A DNA stretch of 64,000 nucleotides from Candidimonas sp. (GCA_004297945.1 SCRC01000063.1:34846-98845), one strand, 5' to 3'; positions 32,359-41,659 are shown, numbered from the stretch's first letter. The notes: generated by a model from the letters alone, not told the origin. A program made the numbers and translations.

Positions 32359-32671
32359 GGGAACCTGTTTGCGGAGGCCATGGATTATCGGCCAATACGC
32401 GATTTTATCGTGATGGCGCCATCGCGGGCGACCACCGCAAAAGCGTACGGCGCCACCATTTTCAACGGTGCAGCCCCGAAGCAGATCATTCGTGTGGGAA
32501 GTTCTGGCGCAGCCAGAACCGTGCACGTCGGAGCCTGATCTACCTTGACCGCCCACGCCGCGGGGAATTTGATGTTCTATCGATAATAGATAGGTTGCGG
32601 TGGTGGAACGATGGCACCCACAAGGGGTGCCGCTACAACAAGGGGAATCGCATCAAAAAGGGACGATCAAC
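32359..32671. other. Intergenic region with one REP-like copy
   Basis: About 310 bp between the FAD dehydrogenase start and the sspB stop. It holds the promoter of the dehydrogenase and the REP-like hairpin at 32610-32636. I see no gene. Confidence 0.5.
32610..32636 (-). repeat. REP-like 27-nt hairpin downstream of sspB
   Basis: Minus strand: GTAG, CG, arm GCACCC, loop CTTGT, arm GGGTGC, CATC. It is a perfect copy of the consensus, 35 bp after the sspB stop. Confidence 0.9.
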
Positions 32672-33106
32672 CTACTTGACGATGGTCAGGCGCGGGCGTT
32701 TGGGGTCGTCGTCGGGCGAGTCGGGCTTATCGGCGGCTGCGGCGGGCTTTTCGGCTTTGTTGTCGGTGGTGCCGTCGCCTGCATGGGCCTGCGATGGTTC
32801 TACGTCGAACCCCATGCCGGCGCCGGTTTCGCGCGCGTAGATGGCCGATACGGCGGCTACGGGCACGAAAATGTGTTCTGTGGCGCCGCTGAAACGGGCC
32901 TGGAACTCGATGAACTCGTTGCCCAGTTGAAGTTGGTTGGTGGCGAGCGTGCCGATATTCAAGGTGATCTGGCCATCGCGGATGTGGGCGCGCGGCACCG
33001 CTGTGTTGGCATCGACGGTGACGACAATGTGCGGGGTGTAGCCGTTATCGGTACACCACTCGTGCAAGGCGCGGATCAGGTAGGGTTTGGTCGAGGACTC
33101 GGGCAT
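32672..33106 (-). CDS. sspB: SspB, ClpXP specificity-enhancing factor
   Basis: 144 residues. The N-terminal domain (STKPYLIRALHEWCTDNGYT, PHIVVTV, GQITLNIGTLATNQLQLGNE) is the SspB fold that holds ssrA-tagged peptides. An acidic Pro/Ala-rich linker ends in RPRLTIVK, the conserved C-terminal tail that docks on ClpX. It is 4 bp after sspA in one operon. Confidence 0.95.
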   Translation of the reverse strand: MPESSTKPYLIRALHEWCTDNGYTPHIVVTVDANTAVPRAHIRDGQITLNIGTLATNQLQLGNEFIEFQARFSGATEHIFVPVAAVSAIYARETGAGMGFDVEPSQAHAGDGTTDNKAEKPAAAADKPDSPDDDPKRPRLTIVK

Positions 33107-33110
33107 GGGC

Positions 33111-33719
33111 TTATCGGCGCATCACTTTTTCGGATGGGGTGAGCGCTTCAATGTAGGCTGGGCGTGAAAAGATGCGTTCGGCGTATTTCTGGATGGGGGC
33201 GGCGTTTTTGGGCAGCTCGATGCCGTAGTGGTCCAGGCGCCACAAGAGAGGCGCTACGGCCACATCGAGCATGGAAAATTCTTCGCCAAGCATGTATTTG
33301 TTCTTTAGCAGCATAGGGGCCAGCTGGGCTAAGCGATCACGGATATTGTGACGGGCGATGTCCAGTGTCTTGCTGTCGGTTTGCGCACGGTTTTCAAGTG
33401 CCGATACGTGTACAAACAATTCTTTTTCGAAGTTGTACAAGAACAGCCGGGTGCGGGCGCGCATGACGGGATCTGCTGGCATCAGCTGCGGATGCGGGAA
33501 GCGTTCGTCGATGTACTCGTTGATGATGCTCGACTCGTACAGAATAAGGTCGCGCTCGACCAGAATAGGCACTTGGCCGTAGGGATTCATGACCGCGATG
33601 TCTTCAGGCTTGTTGTAGAGATCGATATCGCGGATTTCGAAATCCATGCCTTTTTCGAACAGCACAAAGCGGCAGCGTTGTGAAAAAGGGCAGGTCGTTC
33701 CGGAGTAGAGCACCATCAT
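33111..33719 (-). CDS. sspA: SspA, stringent starvation protein A
   Basis: 202 residues with a GST-like fold: thioredoxin half (VLYSGTTCPFSQRCRFVLFE) and all-helical half (EEFSMLDVAVAPLLWRLDHY). SspA binds RNA polymerase and supports stationary-phase and acid survival. Two ATGs (33719, 33716) are adjacent; a GGAA lies 8 bp before the first. It follows petC after a double hairpin, so it has its own promoter region. Confidence 0.95.
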   Translation of the reverse strand: MMVLYSGTTCPFSQRCRFVLFEKGMDFEIRDIDLYNKPEDIAVMNPYGQVPILVERDLILYESSIINEYIDERFPHPQLMPADPVMRARTRLFLYNFEKELFVHVSALENRAQTDSKTLDIARHNIRDRLAQLAPMLLKNKYMLGEEFSMLDVAVAPLLWRLDHYGIELPKNAAPIQKYAERIFSRPAYIEALTPSEKVMRR

Positions 33720-33750
33720 GTCGTGGGTTCCGTTTTAGAAGTAAAAACAG

Positions 33751-33810
33751 GAGCGGGCGGAAAAAGCCCCGCTCAAAAGGGAAATAGGCGTCTTACGTTA
33801 CGCCTATTTC
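33751..33810 (-). terminator. Two tandem hairpins between petC and sspA
   Basis: 33781-33810 is a perfect inverted repeat: GAAATAGGCG and CGCCTATTTC with one more T-A pair (11-bp stem, 8-nt loop). 33751-33774 is a second hairpin, GAGCGGG/CCCGCTC. On either strand short T-runs lie beside them. They lie upstream of the petC 3' end only by the minus-strand map of sspA, so they most likely end transcripts coming from sspA's opposite side or process the pet mRNA end; orientation is uncertain. Confidence 0.5.
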
Positions 33811-33858
33811 TTGACCAGAAGCTTAAGCGATCGCCCAAGACTCCCGGGTGCGGCATCG

Positions 33859-34686
33859 CTACTTGACGTTTTTCCAGTAAGTGGCGTTCAGGCGCCATGC
33901 AACAAGCAGGAACAGGCCGAGAAAGAGCATGACCCAAACGCCCAGCTTTTTGCGGAACAATTGGGTAGGTTCGGCCATCCAGCCCAGGAAATTGCTCAGG
34001 TCGGCCACATTGTTGTCATACGAGGCCGTCTTGGCCTGATTGGCTGCCGTAAAAGTGTCTTTGCTGATTTCCGGGCCGTGATAGTTGCTCAGAGCCTCGG
34101 TTTTGACCACGGAGTAGCCTTGCGCATCGTAGTTGGCCGTGGTGCGCACCCATTTTTCCTTGCCGTCGGGGCTTTCCGCTTCGTGTATCGAAACGCGGGA
34201 GAGCGTGCGAGGGCCTTGCAGTTGCCATAAAGGATTGGGCATGGCCACGCTTGGGAATACCAGGTTGTCCCAGCCGGTGTGCTTGGAGGTATCCCGGTAG
34301 AAGCTGCGCAAATAGGTGTAAATGTAGTCTACGCCCTTGGCCCTTGCCATCACCGATAAATCAGGGGGCGCGGTGCCGAACCATTTTTTGCCATCGGCCG
34401 GCGTCATGGCCACGTGCATCATGTCGCCCACTCGGTCGCCGGTAAACAGCAAATTCTTTTTGATCTCTTCGTCGGTCAGACCGATTTGGGTCAAGGCGTT
34501 GTAGCGCACGGAGTTGGCGCTATGGCAGTTCAGGCAGTAATTGACGAATAGTTTGGCGCCATTCTGGAGCGCCGCCATGTCGTTGATTCGGTTCGGCGCG
34601 TGATCCAGCGGATACCCTCCCTCGGACGCAAAGGCGGCCGTAAAGGTCAGGGATATCGCGATAGCGCCAAGCAACTTTTTAATCAT
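33859..34686 (-). CDS. petC: Ubiquinol-cytochrome c reductase, cytochrome c1
   Basis: 275 residues from the ATG at 34686, which has GGAA at suitable spacing; an ATG two codons upstream sits too near that site. Signal peptide MIKKLLGAIAISLTFTAAFA, heme motif CLNCH (NYCLNCHSANSVRYN), Met-ligand region SVAMPNPLW, and a C-terminal membrane anchor (VWVMLFLGLFLLVAWRL). It passes electrons from the Rieske protein to soluble cytochrome c. Last gene of petABC. Confidence 0.96.
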   Translation of the reverse strand: MIKKLLGAIAISLTFTAAFASEGGYPLDHAPNRINDMAALQNGAKLFVNYCLNCHSANSVRYNALTQIGLTDEEIKKNLLFTGDRVGDMMHVAMTPADGKKWFGTAPPDLSVMARAKGVDYIYTYLRSFYRDTSKHTGWDNLVFPSVAMPNPLWQLQGPRTLSRVSIHEAESPDGKEKWVRTTANYDAQGYSVVKTEALSNYHGPEISKDTFTAANQAKTASYDNNVADLSNFLGWMAEPTQLFRKKLGVWVMLFLGLFLLVAWRLNATYWKNVK

Positions 34687-34715
34687 GATCATTCCGTACA
34701 GTGTTAAAGGCAGCC

Positions 34716-36104
34716 TTAGTGAGCGTGAAACGTGACTCGGTCAGGAACCGGCTTGAACGTGCCCAGGCGACTCCAGACCGGCATCAGGAAGAAGAACCCC
34801 AGGTAAATCATGGTCCCGGCCTGACTGATCAGGTTAAGTACCGGTGTGGGTTCTTGCGTGCCTATATAGCCCAGAATCAGGAAATCGACGATAAAGATCG
34901 CGTACAGGAATTTGTGCCAAGTGGGGCGATAGCGTATCGATTTGACCGGAGATTTATCAAGCCACGGCAGGAAGAACAGGATCACGACCGAGCCGCCCAT
35001 GGTCATGACGCCCCAGAATTTGGCTTCCATCGTTTTCATGAGCACAGCCATGATCAGCAAGATGATCGGCACCGCAAAGCGCCAAAGACCGGATAGTTTT
35101 CCTTTAAAGAACAGCGCGATGGCGGCGACGACTGCGCCGGCCGCATATACCCAGGTGAAGTCACTGGTGGTGGCGCGCAGCATGGAATAAAACGGCGTGA
35201 AGTACCAGACCGGCGATATATGCGGTGGTGTTTGCAGTGAGTTGGCGGGTATGAAGTTGTTGGATTCAAGGAAGTATCCACCCATTTCCGGGCCAAAGAA
35301 AATAATGGCGGCAAAGACCATCAGGAAGCCGGCCACGCCCATGATGTCATGGACGGTGTAGTACGGATGGAAGGGAATGCCATCGAGGGGATGCCCGTTG
35401 CTGTCTTTGGGGCCCTCCTTGATCTCGATGCCGTCCGGGTTGTTGGAACCCACTTCGTGCAAGGCAATGATGTGGGCCACGACCAGCCCCAGCAGCACCA
35501 GAGGTATGGCGATGACGTGGAAGGCGAAGAAGCGATTAAGTGTGGCGTCCGAGACGACAAAGTCGCCGCGTATCCACAGTGAGAGGTCGGGTCCGATAAA
35601 GGGGATGGCCGAAAACAGGTTGACGATAACCTGCGCGCCCCAGTATGACATCTGGCCCCAGGGCAAGAGGTAGCCGAAGAAGGCTTCGCCCATCAGACAG
35701 AGGAAAATGGCTACGCCGAACACCCAGACCAGTTCGCGCGGCTTGCGGTAGGAGCCGTAGAACAGCCCGCGCAGCATGTGCAGGTACACCACCACGAAGA
35801 ACATGGATGCGCCGGTCGAGTGCATGTAGCGGATCAGCCAGCCCCATGGCACGTCGCGCATGATGTACTCGACTGAGTCGAAGGCGAGCTTGGCGTCGGG
35901 TTTGTAGCTCATGACCAGAAAAATCCCGGTCACGATCTGGAGCACCAGCACGAACAGCGCCAGCGAGCCAAAGAAATACCAAAAATTGAAATTCTTGGGT
36001 GCGTAATATTCGGACAGGTGCGCTTTGTACGTGGATGTAAGCGGAAAGCGCTTGTCTATCCAGCCTAAAAGTCCTGTCGTATCGACGGTTTTCTCGCCAG
36101 CCAT
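34716..36104 (-). CDS. petB: Ubiquinol-cytochrome c reductase, cytochrome b
   Basis: 462 residues with eight membrane helices. Quinone-site and heme segments: GAQVIVNLFSAIPFIGPDL, RFFAFHVIAIPLVLLGLVVA, PWGW near the Qi side (RDVPWGWLIRYMHS), and the Qo motif TPPHISPVWYF. It holds the two b hemes of the bc1 complex in the inner membrane. An AAGGAG site precedes the ATG. It is 77 bp after petA and 29 bp before petC. Confidence 0.97.
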   Translation of the reverse strand: MAGEKTVDTTGLLGWIDKRFPLTSTYKAHLSEYYAPKNFNFWYFFGSLALFVLVLQIVTGIFLVMSYKPDAKLAFDSVEYIMRDVPWGWLIRYMHSTGASMFFVVVYLHMLRGLFYGSYRKPRELVWVFGVAIFLCLMGEAFFGYLLPWGQMSYWGAQVIVNLFSAIPFIGPDLSLWIRGDFVVSDATLNRFFAFHVIAIPLVLLGLVVAHIIALHEVGSNNPDGIEIKEGPKDSNGHPLDGIPFHPYYTVHDIMGVAGFLMVFAAIIFFGPEMGGYFLESNNFIPANSLQTPPHISPVWYFTPFYSMLRATTSDFTWVYAAGAVVAAIALFFKGKLSGLWRFAVPIILLIMAVLMKTMEAKFWGVMTMGGSVVILFFLPWLDKSPVKSIRYRPTWHKFLYAIFIVDFLILGYIGTQEPTPVLNLISQAGTMIYLGFFFLMPVWSRLGTFKPVPDRVTFHAH

Positions 36105-36181
36105 GAAACGGCTCCTTATTTCTATCTTACGAGGCGTGTAAATTCAAAGTCTTGTCAATCTTGCAATGGCGCTCGAGGCCC

Positions 36182-36826
36182 TCAGGCCTTGGGTGCTTCA
36201 TCTACGCCGATGATGACCTCGGTCCCATCGGCCGAATACACATAAGGCGGCACTTCGAGGTTGTCCGGGGCGGGCTTGTTCTTGAACACCCGGCCGGCCA
36301 GATCGTAAGTAGAGCCATGGCATGGGCAGAGAAAGCCGCCATCCCAATTGGCAGGCAGGCCGGGCTGCGGCCCGACTTCGAAACGCGGCGTGGGCGAGCA
36401 GCCCAGATGCGTGCAAATACCCACGCAAACCAGCAGTTCGGGTTTGCGCGAGCGGTATTCGTTCTTGGCGAAATCAGGCGTAAAGCCGGGCCGTTCGGAT
36501 TTCGGATCGGCCAGCTCGGGGTCGTTTTTCGACAGATCTTTGATCTGCTCTGGCGTGCGGTGCAAAAGCCATACAGGCTTGCCGCGCCACGCGACGATGC
36601 GCATGGTGCCAGGAGCGATGGTAGAGACATTGGCCTCGACCGGAGCGCCAGCTGCTTTTGCTTTTTCCGACGGAGCAAAAGAGCTGACAAAAGGAATGGC
36701 TGTGCCAACACCTGCTACACCACCCACCGCACAGGCGGCGGTTACCCAGAAACGGCGCGATGGATCGGGTGGGAGGTTGGGGTCAACCGCAACAGCTTCG
36801 TCGAGCTGCGACTTGTCCTGACTCAT
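36182..36826 (-). CDS. petA: Ubiquinol-cytochrome c reductase, Rieske iron-sulfur subunit
   Basis: 214 residues from the ATG at 36826 (AAGGAT upstream). Tat-type signal anchor [20 protein letters not shown]; [2Fe-2S] ligands in CTHLGC and CPCHGS. It takes electrons from ubiquinol at the periplasmic face. First gene of the petABC operon, divergent from mscL; a TATAAT-like -10 lies at 36903-36908 on the minus strand. Confidence 0.96.
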   Translation of the reverse strand: MSQDKSQLDEAVAVDPNLPPDPSRRFWVTAACAVGGVAGVGTAIPFVSSFAPSEKAKAAGAPVEANVSTIAPGTMRIVAWRGKPVWLLHRTPEQIKDLSKNDPELADPKSERPGFTPDFAKNEYRSRKPELLVCVGICTHLGCSPTPRFEVGPQPGLPANWDGGFLCPCHGSTYDLAGRVFKNKPAPDNLEVPPYVYSADGTEVIIGVDEAPKA

Positions 36827-36949
36827 TCTTGTATCCTTATTCGTGCCCGCAAGAGGCATGCCAATCACTGTTTTGTCGTATGTAAAAGCCTAACAACCGC
36901 GTATTATAGCGTCAGCCTGCTATTGGGTAGATTAGCAAAGGATGATCAT

Positions 36950-37399
36950 ATGAGTAGCACGAAAGGATTCGTAGCGGAATTTCGAGAATTTGCCGTTAAA
37001 GGGAACATGATCGATCTGGCCGTTGGCGTGATTATTGGCGCGGCGTTTGGCAAGATTATCGACTCGCTGGTCAAAGACGTGATCATGCCGGTCGTCAGTT
37101 TCATTCTCGGCGGCAAGGTCGATTTTACCAATCTGTTCGTGGTGTTGTCCCAACCGGCCAATTACACAGGCCCTCATACCTATGCCGATATGACCAAAGC
37201 GGGCGCGGTCGTACTTGCATGGGGCAACTTCCTGACCATACTGATCAACTTTCTCTTGTTGGCTCTCGTCGTGTTTTGCATCGTCAAGGCCGCCAATAAA
37301 GCACGTGTCAAATTCATGAAGGAAGAGGCCAAGGCCCCTGCGCCTACGCCCGCTGAAGTGTTGCTTTTGCAGGAAATTCGGGATCTTCTTAAAAAATAA
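36950..37399 (+). CDS. mscL: Large-conductance mechanosensitive channel
   Basis: 149 residues from the ATG at 36950 with AAAGGA upstream. Start [20 protein letters not shown], first pore helix [20 protein letters not shown], second helix [20 protein letters not shown], and a charged C-terminal bundle ending [14 protein letters not shown]. It releases solutes on osmotic downshock. Single gene; a REP-like hairpin lies 20 bp after the stop. Confidence 0.97.
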   Translation: MSSTKGFVAEFREFAVKGNMIDLAVGVIIGAAFGKIIDSLVKDVIMPVVSFILGGKVDFTNLFVVLSQPANYTGPHTYADMTKAGAVVLAWGNFLTILINFLLLALVVFCIVKAANKARVKFMKEEAKAPAPTPAEVLLLQEIRDLLKK

Positions 37400-37418
37400 T
37401 TCCGTTTCTGAATCTATC

Positions 37419-37445
37419 GTAGCGGCAGCCCTTGTGGCTGCCATC
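37419..37445 (+). repeat. REP-like 27-nt hairpin after mscL
   Basis: GTAG, CG, arm GCAGCC, loop CTTGT, arm GGCTGC, CATC. The stem differs from the GCACCC class by a compensated pair. It lies between the convergent mscL and NIF3-like genes. Confidence 0.9.
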
Positions 37446-37512
37446 TACATACACTAGGTACGGCCCGCGAAGCGGACGCGCGACCAATGCCTGCGTCTTG
37501 TCGTGGCCTGGC

Positions 37513-38289
37513 TTAGATGGGGTTGTTCAAATCGATAAACTCCACCTGTATGCCGAATTGAGCCGCAACGGCGGCGCCCAGCGCCTGCACGCCATAACGT
37601 TCTGTTGCGTGATGCCCCGCCGCGATAAAACCCATGCCGGTTTCTTGCGCCCAGTGGAAGGTCTGTTCCGAGGCCTCGCCGGTAATATAGGTCTGTGCGC
37701 CAGCAGCGCTCGCCGCCTCGATCAGGCTTTGCGCGCCCCCGGTGCACCAGGCCACGCGATCAACGGGTTGTTGTGCATTTCCAACAATCAGTGGCGTGCG
37801 TTGTAACGTATTGCAAATTTCATCGCCCAGTTCGCCCAATGTATCGGCCCGGGTCGCGCGGCCAAGCCAGACCAGCCCGTCGGAACCGCAGGTAATCGGG
37901 TTGCCGTTTTCATCGCGATCGGGCTCAAACCCCAGCACACGCGCCAGTTGTGCGTTGTTGCCCAGCACCGGATGCGCATCGAGCGGCAAGTGGTAGGCCC
38001 ACAAATTAAGCTCGTGGCGCAAGGTTAGAGAGAGGCGTATGCGCTTTGGCCCGCGTATGCAGGGATCTTCATTTTTCCAGAACCAGCCGTGATGAACCAG
38101 TATTGCATCGGCCTTTTTCGCGATGGCGGCGCGGACGAGCGCTTCAGAGGCGGTAACTCCGGCGATAATGTGAGTAATCCTGTCTTTACCCTCGACCTGG
38201 AGTCCATTCGGACAGTAATCCTTGAAGCGTTGCGCCTGTAGAGTAGTATCGAGCCAGTGTCCGAGTTCTTGTCTGGAAACCTGATTCAT
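37513..38289 (-). CDS. NIF3-like dinuclear metal-centre protein (YbgI family)
   Basis: 258 residues. Metal-site segments AILVHHGWFW, KNEDPCIRGP, and the C-terminal GHHATERYGVQALGAAVA, with KDYCPNGLQVEGKD near the start. Members form hexamers with a two-metal site. In E. coli YbgI has been tied to several roles, so the function is open. It is divergent from the Deg protease with only 17 bp between the starts. Confidence 0.93.
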   Translation of the reverse strand: MNQVSRQELGHWLDTTLQAQRFKDYCPNGLQVEGKDRITHIIAGVTASEALVRAAIAKKADAILVHHGWFWKNEDPCIRGPKRIRLSLTLRHELNLWAYHLPLDAHPVLGNNAQLARVLGFEPDRDENGNPITCGSDGLVWLGRATRADTLGELGDEICNTLQRTPLIVGNAQQPVDRVAWCTGGAQSLIEAASAAGAQTYITGEASEQTFHWAQETGMGFIAAGHHATERYGVQALGAAVAAQFGIQVEFIDLNNPI

Positions 38290-38306
38290 CTTTTGCCCTT
38301 TGCCTC

Positions 38307-39452
38307 ATGCGTCGATTGTGGTTGCTATTTACCCAAACAGTAACGGTTTGCCTTGGTATTTTATTCATCGTGGCGACTTTACGCCCCGATTGGTTGCATA
38401 CCTCGCCCGTCGCTGCCCCACCGCTGCCGCAAGTGTCCGCAACGGCCGAGGTTTCGTATGCCCACGCCGTTGCACTGGCGACTCCGTCAGTGGTAAATAT
38501 TTATACCAGCAAGCAAGTACGCGTGCCGGTGGTGCCTCTGCCTCGCGACCCCGATCTTAACCGCCTGTTTCGCGATCTCCCAGGCTTTAGCAGGCGCAAG
38601 CGAACCACCAATCTGGGTTCGGGCGTTATTGTCCGCGCCGATGGCTATGTCTTGACCAATTATCACGTCATCGAGGCGGCCGACTCGATTCGAGTGGCCC
38701 TGAGCGACGGGCGGCAGGCGCAGGCCAAACTCGTGGGGGCCGATCCGGATAGCGATCTGGCAGTGCTCAAGATCGATTTGCCCAAGCTCTCGGCCATTAC
38801 GTTCAGCGTGGGTCATCAAGTGAGGGTGGGCGACGTGGTGCTGGCGATTGGCAATCCGTTTGGCGTCGGACAAACCACGACAATGGGAATTGTATCGGCG
38901 CTGGGGCGCAATCGCCTGGGAATCAATATTTACGAAAATTTCATTCAGACCGATGCCGCCATCAATCCGGGCAATTCAGGCGGGGCGCTTATTGATACGA
39001 CAGGCCGGCTGGTGGGCATCAATACGGCGATTTATTCCGACAATGGCGGTTCGCTGGGAATCGGCTTTGCCATTCCTGCGGCGGCGGCCCACAAGATCAT
39101 GGAGCAAATCATTGCCACCGGATCAGTCACCCGCGGCTGGCTGGGGATCGAACCGCAAGATATCACGCCCGAACTGGCCCGCGCATTCAATCTGCGTCAG
39201 GACGACGGCGTGATTATCGCCAGTGTGCTGAAAAATGGCCCGGCCGGGCGCGCCGGGATACGGGTGGGCGATATTGTGCTCAAGCTCAACGGCCAAGTGG
39301 TGTACGACACAACCGGCTTCTTGAATCAGATTGCGCCTTTGCCCCCGCACCATGAAGTTTTTCTGACCCTCTTGCGCGGTGGCCGCAAGCTGGAGATCGC
39401 CGTCCAGGTTGGCATACGCCCGCGCATCACCAAACCGTATGGGCAGCCGTAA
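38307..39452 (+). CDS. Trypsin-like periplasmic serine protease, DegQ/DegS/AlgW type
   Basis: 381 residues. A single N-terminal helix (LLFTQTVTVCLGILFIVATL) anchors or exports it. Catalytic triad: His in TNYHVIEAAD, Asp in DPDSDLAVLKID, Ser in NPGNSGGALID. One PDZ domain follows (RGWLGIEPQDITPELARAFN). One PDZ plus a helix fits DegS/AlgW, which senses misfolded outer-membrane proteins; DegQ has two PDZ domains. The tail is short (KPYGQP). It is convergent with tatC across two REP-like repeats. Confidence 0.93.
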   Translation: MRRLWLLFTQTVTVCLGILFIVATLRPDWLHTSPVAAPPLPQVSATAEVSYAHAVALATPSVVNIYTSKQVRVPVVPLPRDPDLNRLFRDLPGFSRRKRTTNLGSGVIVRADGYVLTNYHVIEAADSIRVALSDGRQAQAKLVGADPDSDLAVLKIDLPKLSAITFSVGHQVRVGDVVLAIGNPFGVGQTTTMGIVSALGRNRLGINIYENFIQTDAAINPGNSGGALIDTTGRLVGINTAIYSDNGGSLGIGFAIPAAAAHKIMEQIIATGSVTRGWLGIEPQDITPELARAFNLRQDDGVIIASVLKNGPAGRAGIRVGDIVLKLNGQVVYDTTGFLNQIAPLPPHHEVFLTLLRGGRKLEIAVQVGIRPRITKPYGQP

Positions 39453-39473
39453 AGAGGCGTGTACGTGGATTTT

Positions 39474-39500
39474 GTAGCGACAGGCCTTGTGCCTGTCATC
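39474..39500 (+). repeat. REP-like 27-nt hairpin, GACAGGC stem class
   Basis: GTAG, C, arm GACAGGC, loop CTTGT, arm GCCTGTC, ATC. This is a fourth stem sequence with full base pairing. It lies 21 bp after the Deg-type protease stop. Confidence 0.85.
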
Positions 39501-39534
39501 TACGACGCGGGATACCATTTTGGCTGTCAACGTT

Positions 39535-39561
39535 TGTGGCACCCACAAGGGGTGCCTCTAC
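39535..39561 (-). repeat. REP-like 27-nt hairpin, inverted copy
   Basis: Minus strand: GTAG, AG, arm GCACCC, loop CTTGT, arm GGGTGC, CACA. It forms an inverted pair with 39474-39500 and lies 28 bp after the tatC stop. Confidence 0.85.
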
Positions 39562-39589
39562 ATCAAAGGCGTCCGTTACAGGGTCGCCT

Positions 39590-40384
39590 CTACGTCTTGT
39601 CGATGTCGGTGGAGCTGTCCTCTGCTTCGTCGGCGCGGGCTTTGCGCTTTTCAAGCATGCTGGCTGCGAATACGCCAATTTCAAACAGTATGCACAAGGG
39701 GAAGGCCAGGGTGAATTGGCTGAGTGCGTCGGGTGGCGTGACAACGGCGGCGATGATGAATGCGCCCACGATCACGTAGCCGCGTACCGAGCGCAGCTTT
39801 GCAACGGTGACCATGCCGGTCTTAACCAGCAAAATGACCACTATGGGCACTTCGAAAGCAACGCCAAACGCCAGAAATAAGGTCATGACGAAGCTCAGAT
39901 AGGCTTCGATATCGGGCGATGGCGTGATCGAGTGCGGCGCAAACGTCGCGATAAAATGGAAAACGATGTGAAACACGACAAAATAGCAAAACGCCATGCC
40001 CAGCAGAAAGAGCAGGGTGCTGGAGATGATAAGCGGCATTGCCAGGCGTTTTTCGTTCTTGTACAGCCCCGGCGCCACAAAAGCCCATGCCTGATACAGC
40101 ACGATGGGCAGCGCCAGCACGAAGGCCGCCAGCAGCGTTACCTTGATTGGCACCATGAATGGGGTAATTACGCCCACGGCGATCATATGCGAGCCGGGCG
40201 GCAACGTAGCCAACATGGGTTGGGCCAGAATGTCGTAAATTTTCCCGGGGCCCGGGTAAATGAACAGGGCCACGAAAATAAGCAGCACAGACGCGACGGC
40301 GCGTATCAGCCGCGAGCGCAGCTCTATCAAATGCGAGATGAAGGTATCTTCTTCTGGAGGGCTTGCGGGGGCGTCCTGCGTCAC
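39590..40384 (-). CDS. tatC: Twin-arginine translocase subunit TatC
   Basis: 264 residues, six membrane helices. Conserved segments: FISHLIELRSRLIRAVASVL near the N-terminus, AFVAPGLYKNEKR, and SFVMTLFLAFGVAFEVPIVV. It recognises the RR signal peptide. Its start overlaps tatB by 4 bp. Tat clients in this window include the Rieske protein and the ABC binding protein at 19-20 kb. Confidence 0.96.
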   Translation of the reverse strand: MTQDAPASPPEEDTFISHLIELRSRLIRAVASVLLIFVALFIYPGPGKIYDILAQPMLATLPPGSHMIAVGVITPFMVPIKVTLLAAFVLALPIVLYQAWAFVAPGLYKNEKRLAMPLIISSTLLFLLGMAFCYFVVFHIVFHFIATFAPHSITPSPDIEAYLSFVMTLFLAFGVAFEVPIVVILLVKTGMVTVAKLRSVRGYVIVGAFIIAAVVTPPDALSQFTLAFPLCILFEIGVFAASMLEKRKARADEAEDSSTDIDKT

Positions 40385-40971
40385 GTTGGCGTCCCGCTAG
40401 GTGGCGTGGGCGGAACGGGTTGAGCTAGGGCGCTGGCCTCGGCAAACCCGGGTAGATCCTTCTGGGGCTGGGGCGCGGCTGACGCGGGAAGCGCCGTAGA
40501 TGGCGTCGCGGGTTCTGGAGAAGCCGGCACGGAAGAGGCTGGGGCGGTTGCGGACGGCTCGGTGGCACCCACAAGGGGTGCCGCTACGGGTGCCGGTGCT
40601 GTTACGGATGCAGGTACGGGCGCGGGCGTTTCGGTGGCCGCTACCTTGCCTGTGGCGGTGTCGTGCAGCGTTTGTGCTGCGTTGGTCAGGGTTTCTTTGG
40701 CTTCCTGCAGTGGAGCCTGCAGGCCCTGGACACCTTCCTGTAGAGATGTTTGTACGCTGCGCGCCGCTTCTTCCATCTGGCCTTTGAGGTTGCCGAGATC
40801 GCCCAGATCCATTTCGCGTTGAATATCGCCTTTGACGTCGTTGACGTAGCGCTGCGCGCGGCCTAGCAGATGGCCCACCGTGCGGGCCACTTTGGGCAGA
40901 CGTTCGGGGCCGATCACGACAAGCGCGACGACCCCGATCAGGGCAAGTTCACTAAAGCTGACATCGAACAT
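40381..40971 (-). CDS. tatB: Twin-arginine translocase subunit TatB
   Basis: 196 residues. N-terminal membrane helix and hinge (MFDVSFSELALIGVVALVVI, GPERLPKVARTVGHLLGR), then an amphipathic helix, then a long Ala/Pro-rich tail from about residue 110. A REP-like repeat (40561-40587) lies in frame in this tail and encodes VAAPLVGAT. It is the middle gene of tatABC; the tail is known to tolerate change. Confidence 0.95.
   Translation of the reverse strand: MFDVSFSELALIGVVALVVIGPERLPKVARTVGHLLGRAQRYVNDVKGDIQREMDLGDLGNLKGQMEEAARSVQTSLQEGVQGLQAPLQEAKETLTNAAQTLHDTATGKVAATETPAPVPASVTAPAPVAAPLVGATEPSATAPASSVPASPEPATPSTALPASAAPQPQKDLPGFAEASALAQPVPPTPPSGTPT
40561..40587 (-). repeat. REP-like 27-nt hairpin inside the tatB coding sequence
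   Basis: Minus strand: GTAG, CG, arm GCACCC, loop CTTGT, arm GGGTGC, CACC. All 27 bases are kept except the last tail base pair change (ATC to ACC). Length is a multiple of three, so the frame is preserved. Confidence 0.92.
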
Positions 40972-41027
40972 GGCTAGGCGGATCGCTTAAAGGTAAGGCG
41001 GGACACGGCAGCAAGAGAACCAAGCCG

Positions 41028-41258
41028 CTATGCGTCGGTTTTTTCTTTGGCTTGTACGTCGATGGTTTCGCCGGCATCCACTTGTTTTTGCGTGACGGCT
41101 TCGGGCTGTGCACCGCCCTCGGCATCGTGCATGCCCTTTTTAAAGCCCTTGACCGCGTTGCCGAGGTCTTCACCTACGTTGCGCAATTTTTTTGTGCCAA
41201 AGACCAGTGCGACGATGACCAGAACAATCAGCCAGTGCCATATGCTAAAACTACCCAT
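41028..41258 (-). CDS. tatA: Twin-arginine translocase subunit TatA
   Basis: 76 residues: [20 protein letters not shown] membrane helix, [20 protein letters not shown] hinge and amphipathic helix, then an acidic tail. It forms the pore-like assembly of the Tat system. It is 57 bp upstream of tatB and 17 bp after hinT. Confidence 0.96.
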   Translation of the reverse strand: MGSFSIWHWLIVLVIVALVFGTKKLRNVGEDLGNAVKGFKKGMHDAEGGAQPEAVTQKQVDAGETIDVQAKEKTDA

Positions 41259-41275
41259 GATAGTGTTCTCTCCGG

Positions 41276-41644
41276 TTAGGCGGCGGGTGCCACTCTTTTA
41301 TGCCAGGGGCGCGGGCCCCCAATAATATGAAAATGCAGATGGGCGACTTCTTGCCCGCCATCGATTCCTGAATTGGCGAGTAGTCGGAACCCGCCTTCTG
41401 GGCCGGGCCGGCAGCCGTTATCGAGCGCCAGCTTGGGGACCAACGCCATCATTCTACCTAACCAGGCGGCATCGTTGGCCCCGATGTCCTGCATTGAAAC
41501 AATATGGCGTTTCGGGATAAGTAGCAAGTGCACTGGGGCCGCGGGATCGATATCGTGGAAAACAAAGATATCTTCGTCTTCGTACGCCTTTTTCGAAGGG
41601 ATTTCACCCTTGGCGATTTTGCAGAATAAACAGTGTTCGCTCAT
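41276..41644 (-). CDS. hinT: HIT-family nucleotide hydrolase (HinT-like)
   Basis: 122 residues. Start [22 protein letters not shown] motif HLHFHIIGG near the end, and [10 protein letters not shown]. It hydrolyses purine nucleoside phosphoramidates. It sits between hisE and tatA in the long minus-strand cluster, a normal order in Burkholderiales. Confidence 0.94.
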   Translation of the reverse strand: MSEHCLFCKIAKGEIPSKKAYEDEDIFVFHDIDPAAPVHLLLIPKRHIVSMQDIGANDAAWLGRMMALVPKLALDNGCRPGPEGGFRLLANSGIDGGQEVAHLHFHIIGGPRPWHKRVAPAA

Positions 41645-41659
41645 GGTCGTTGGAACTCG

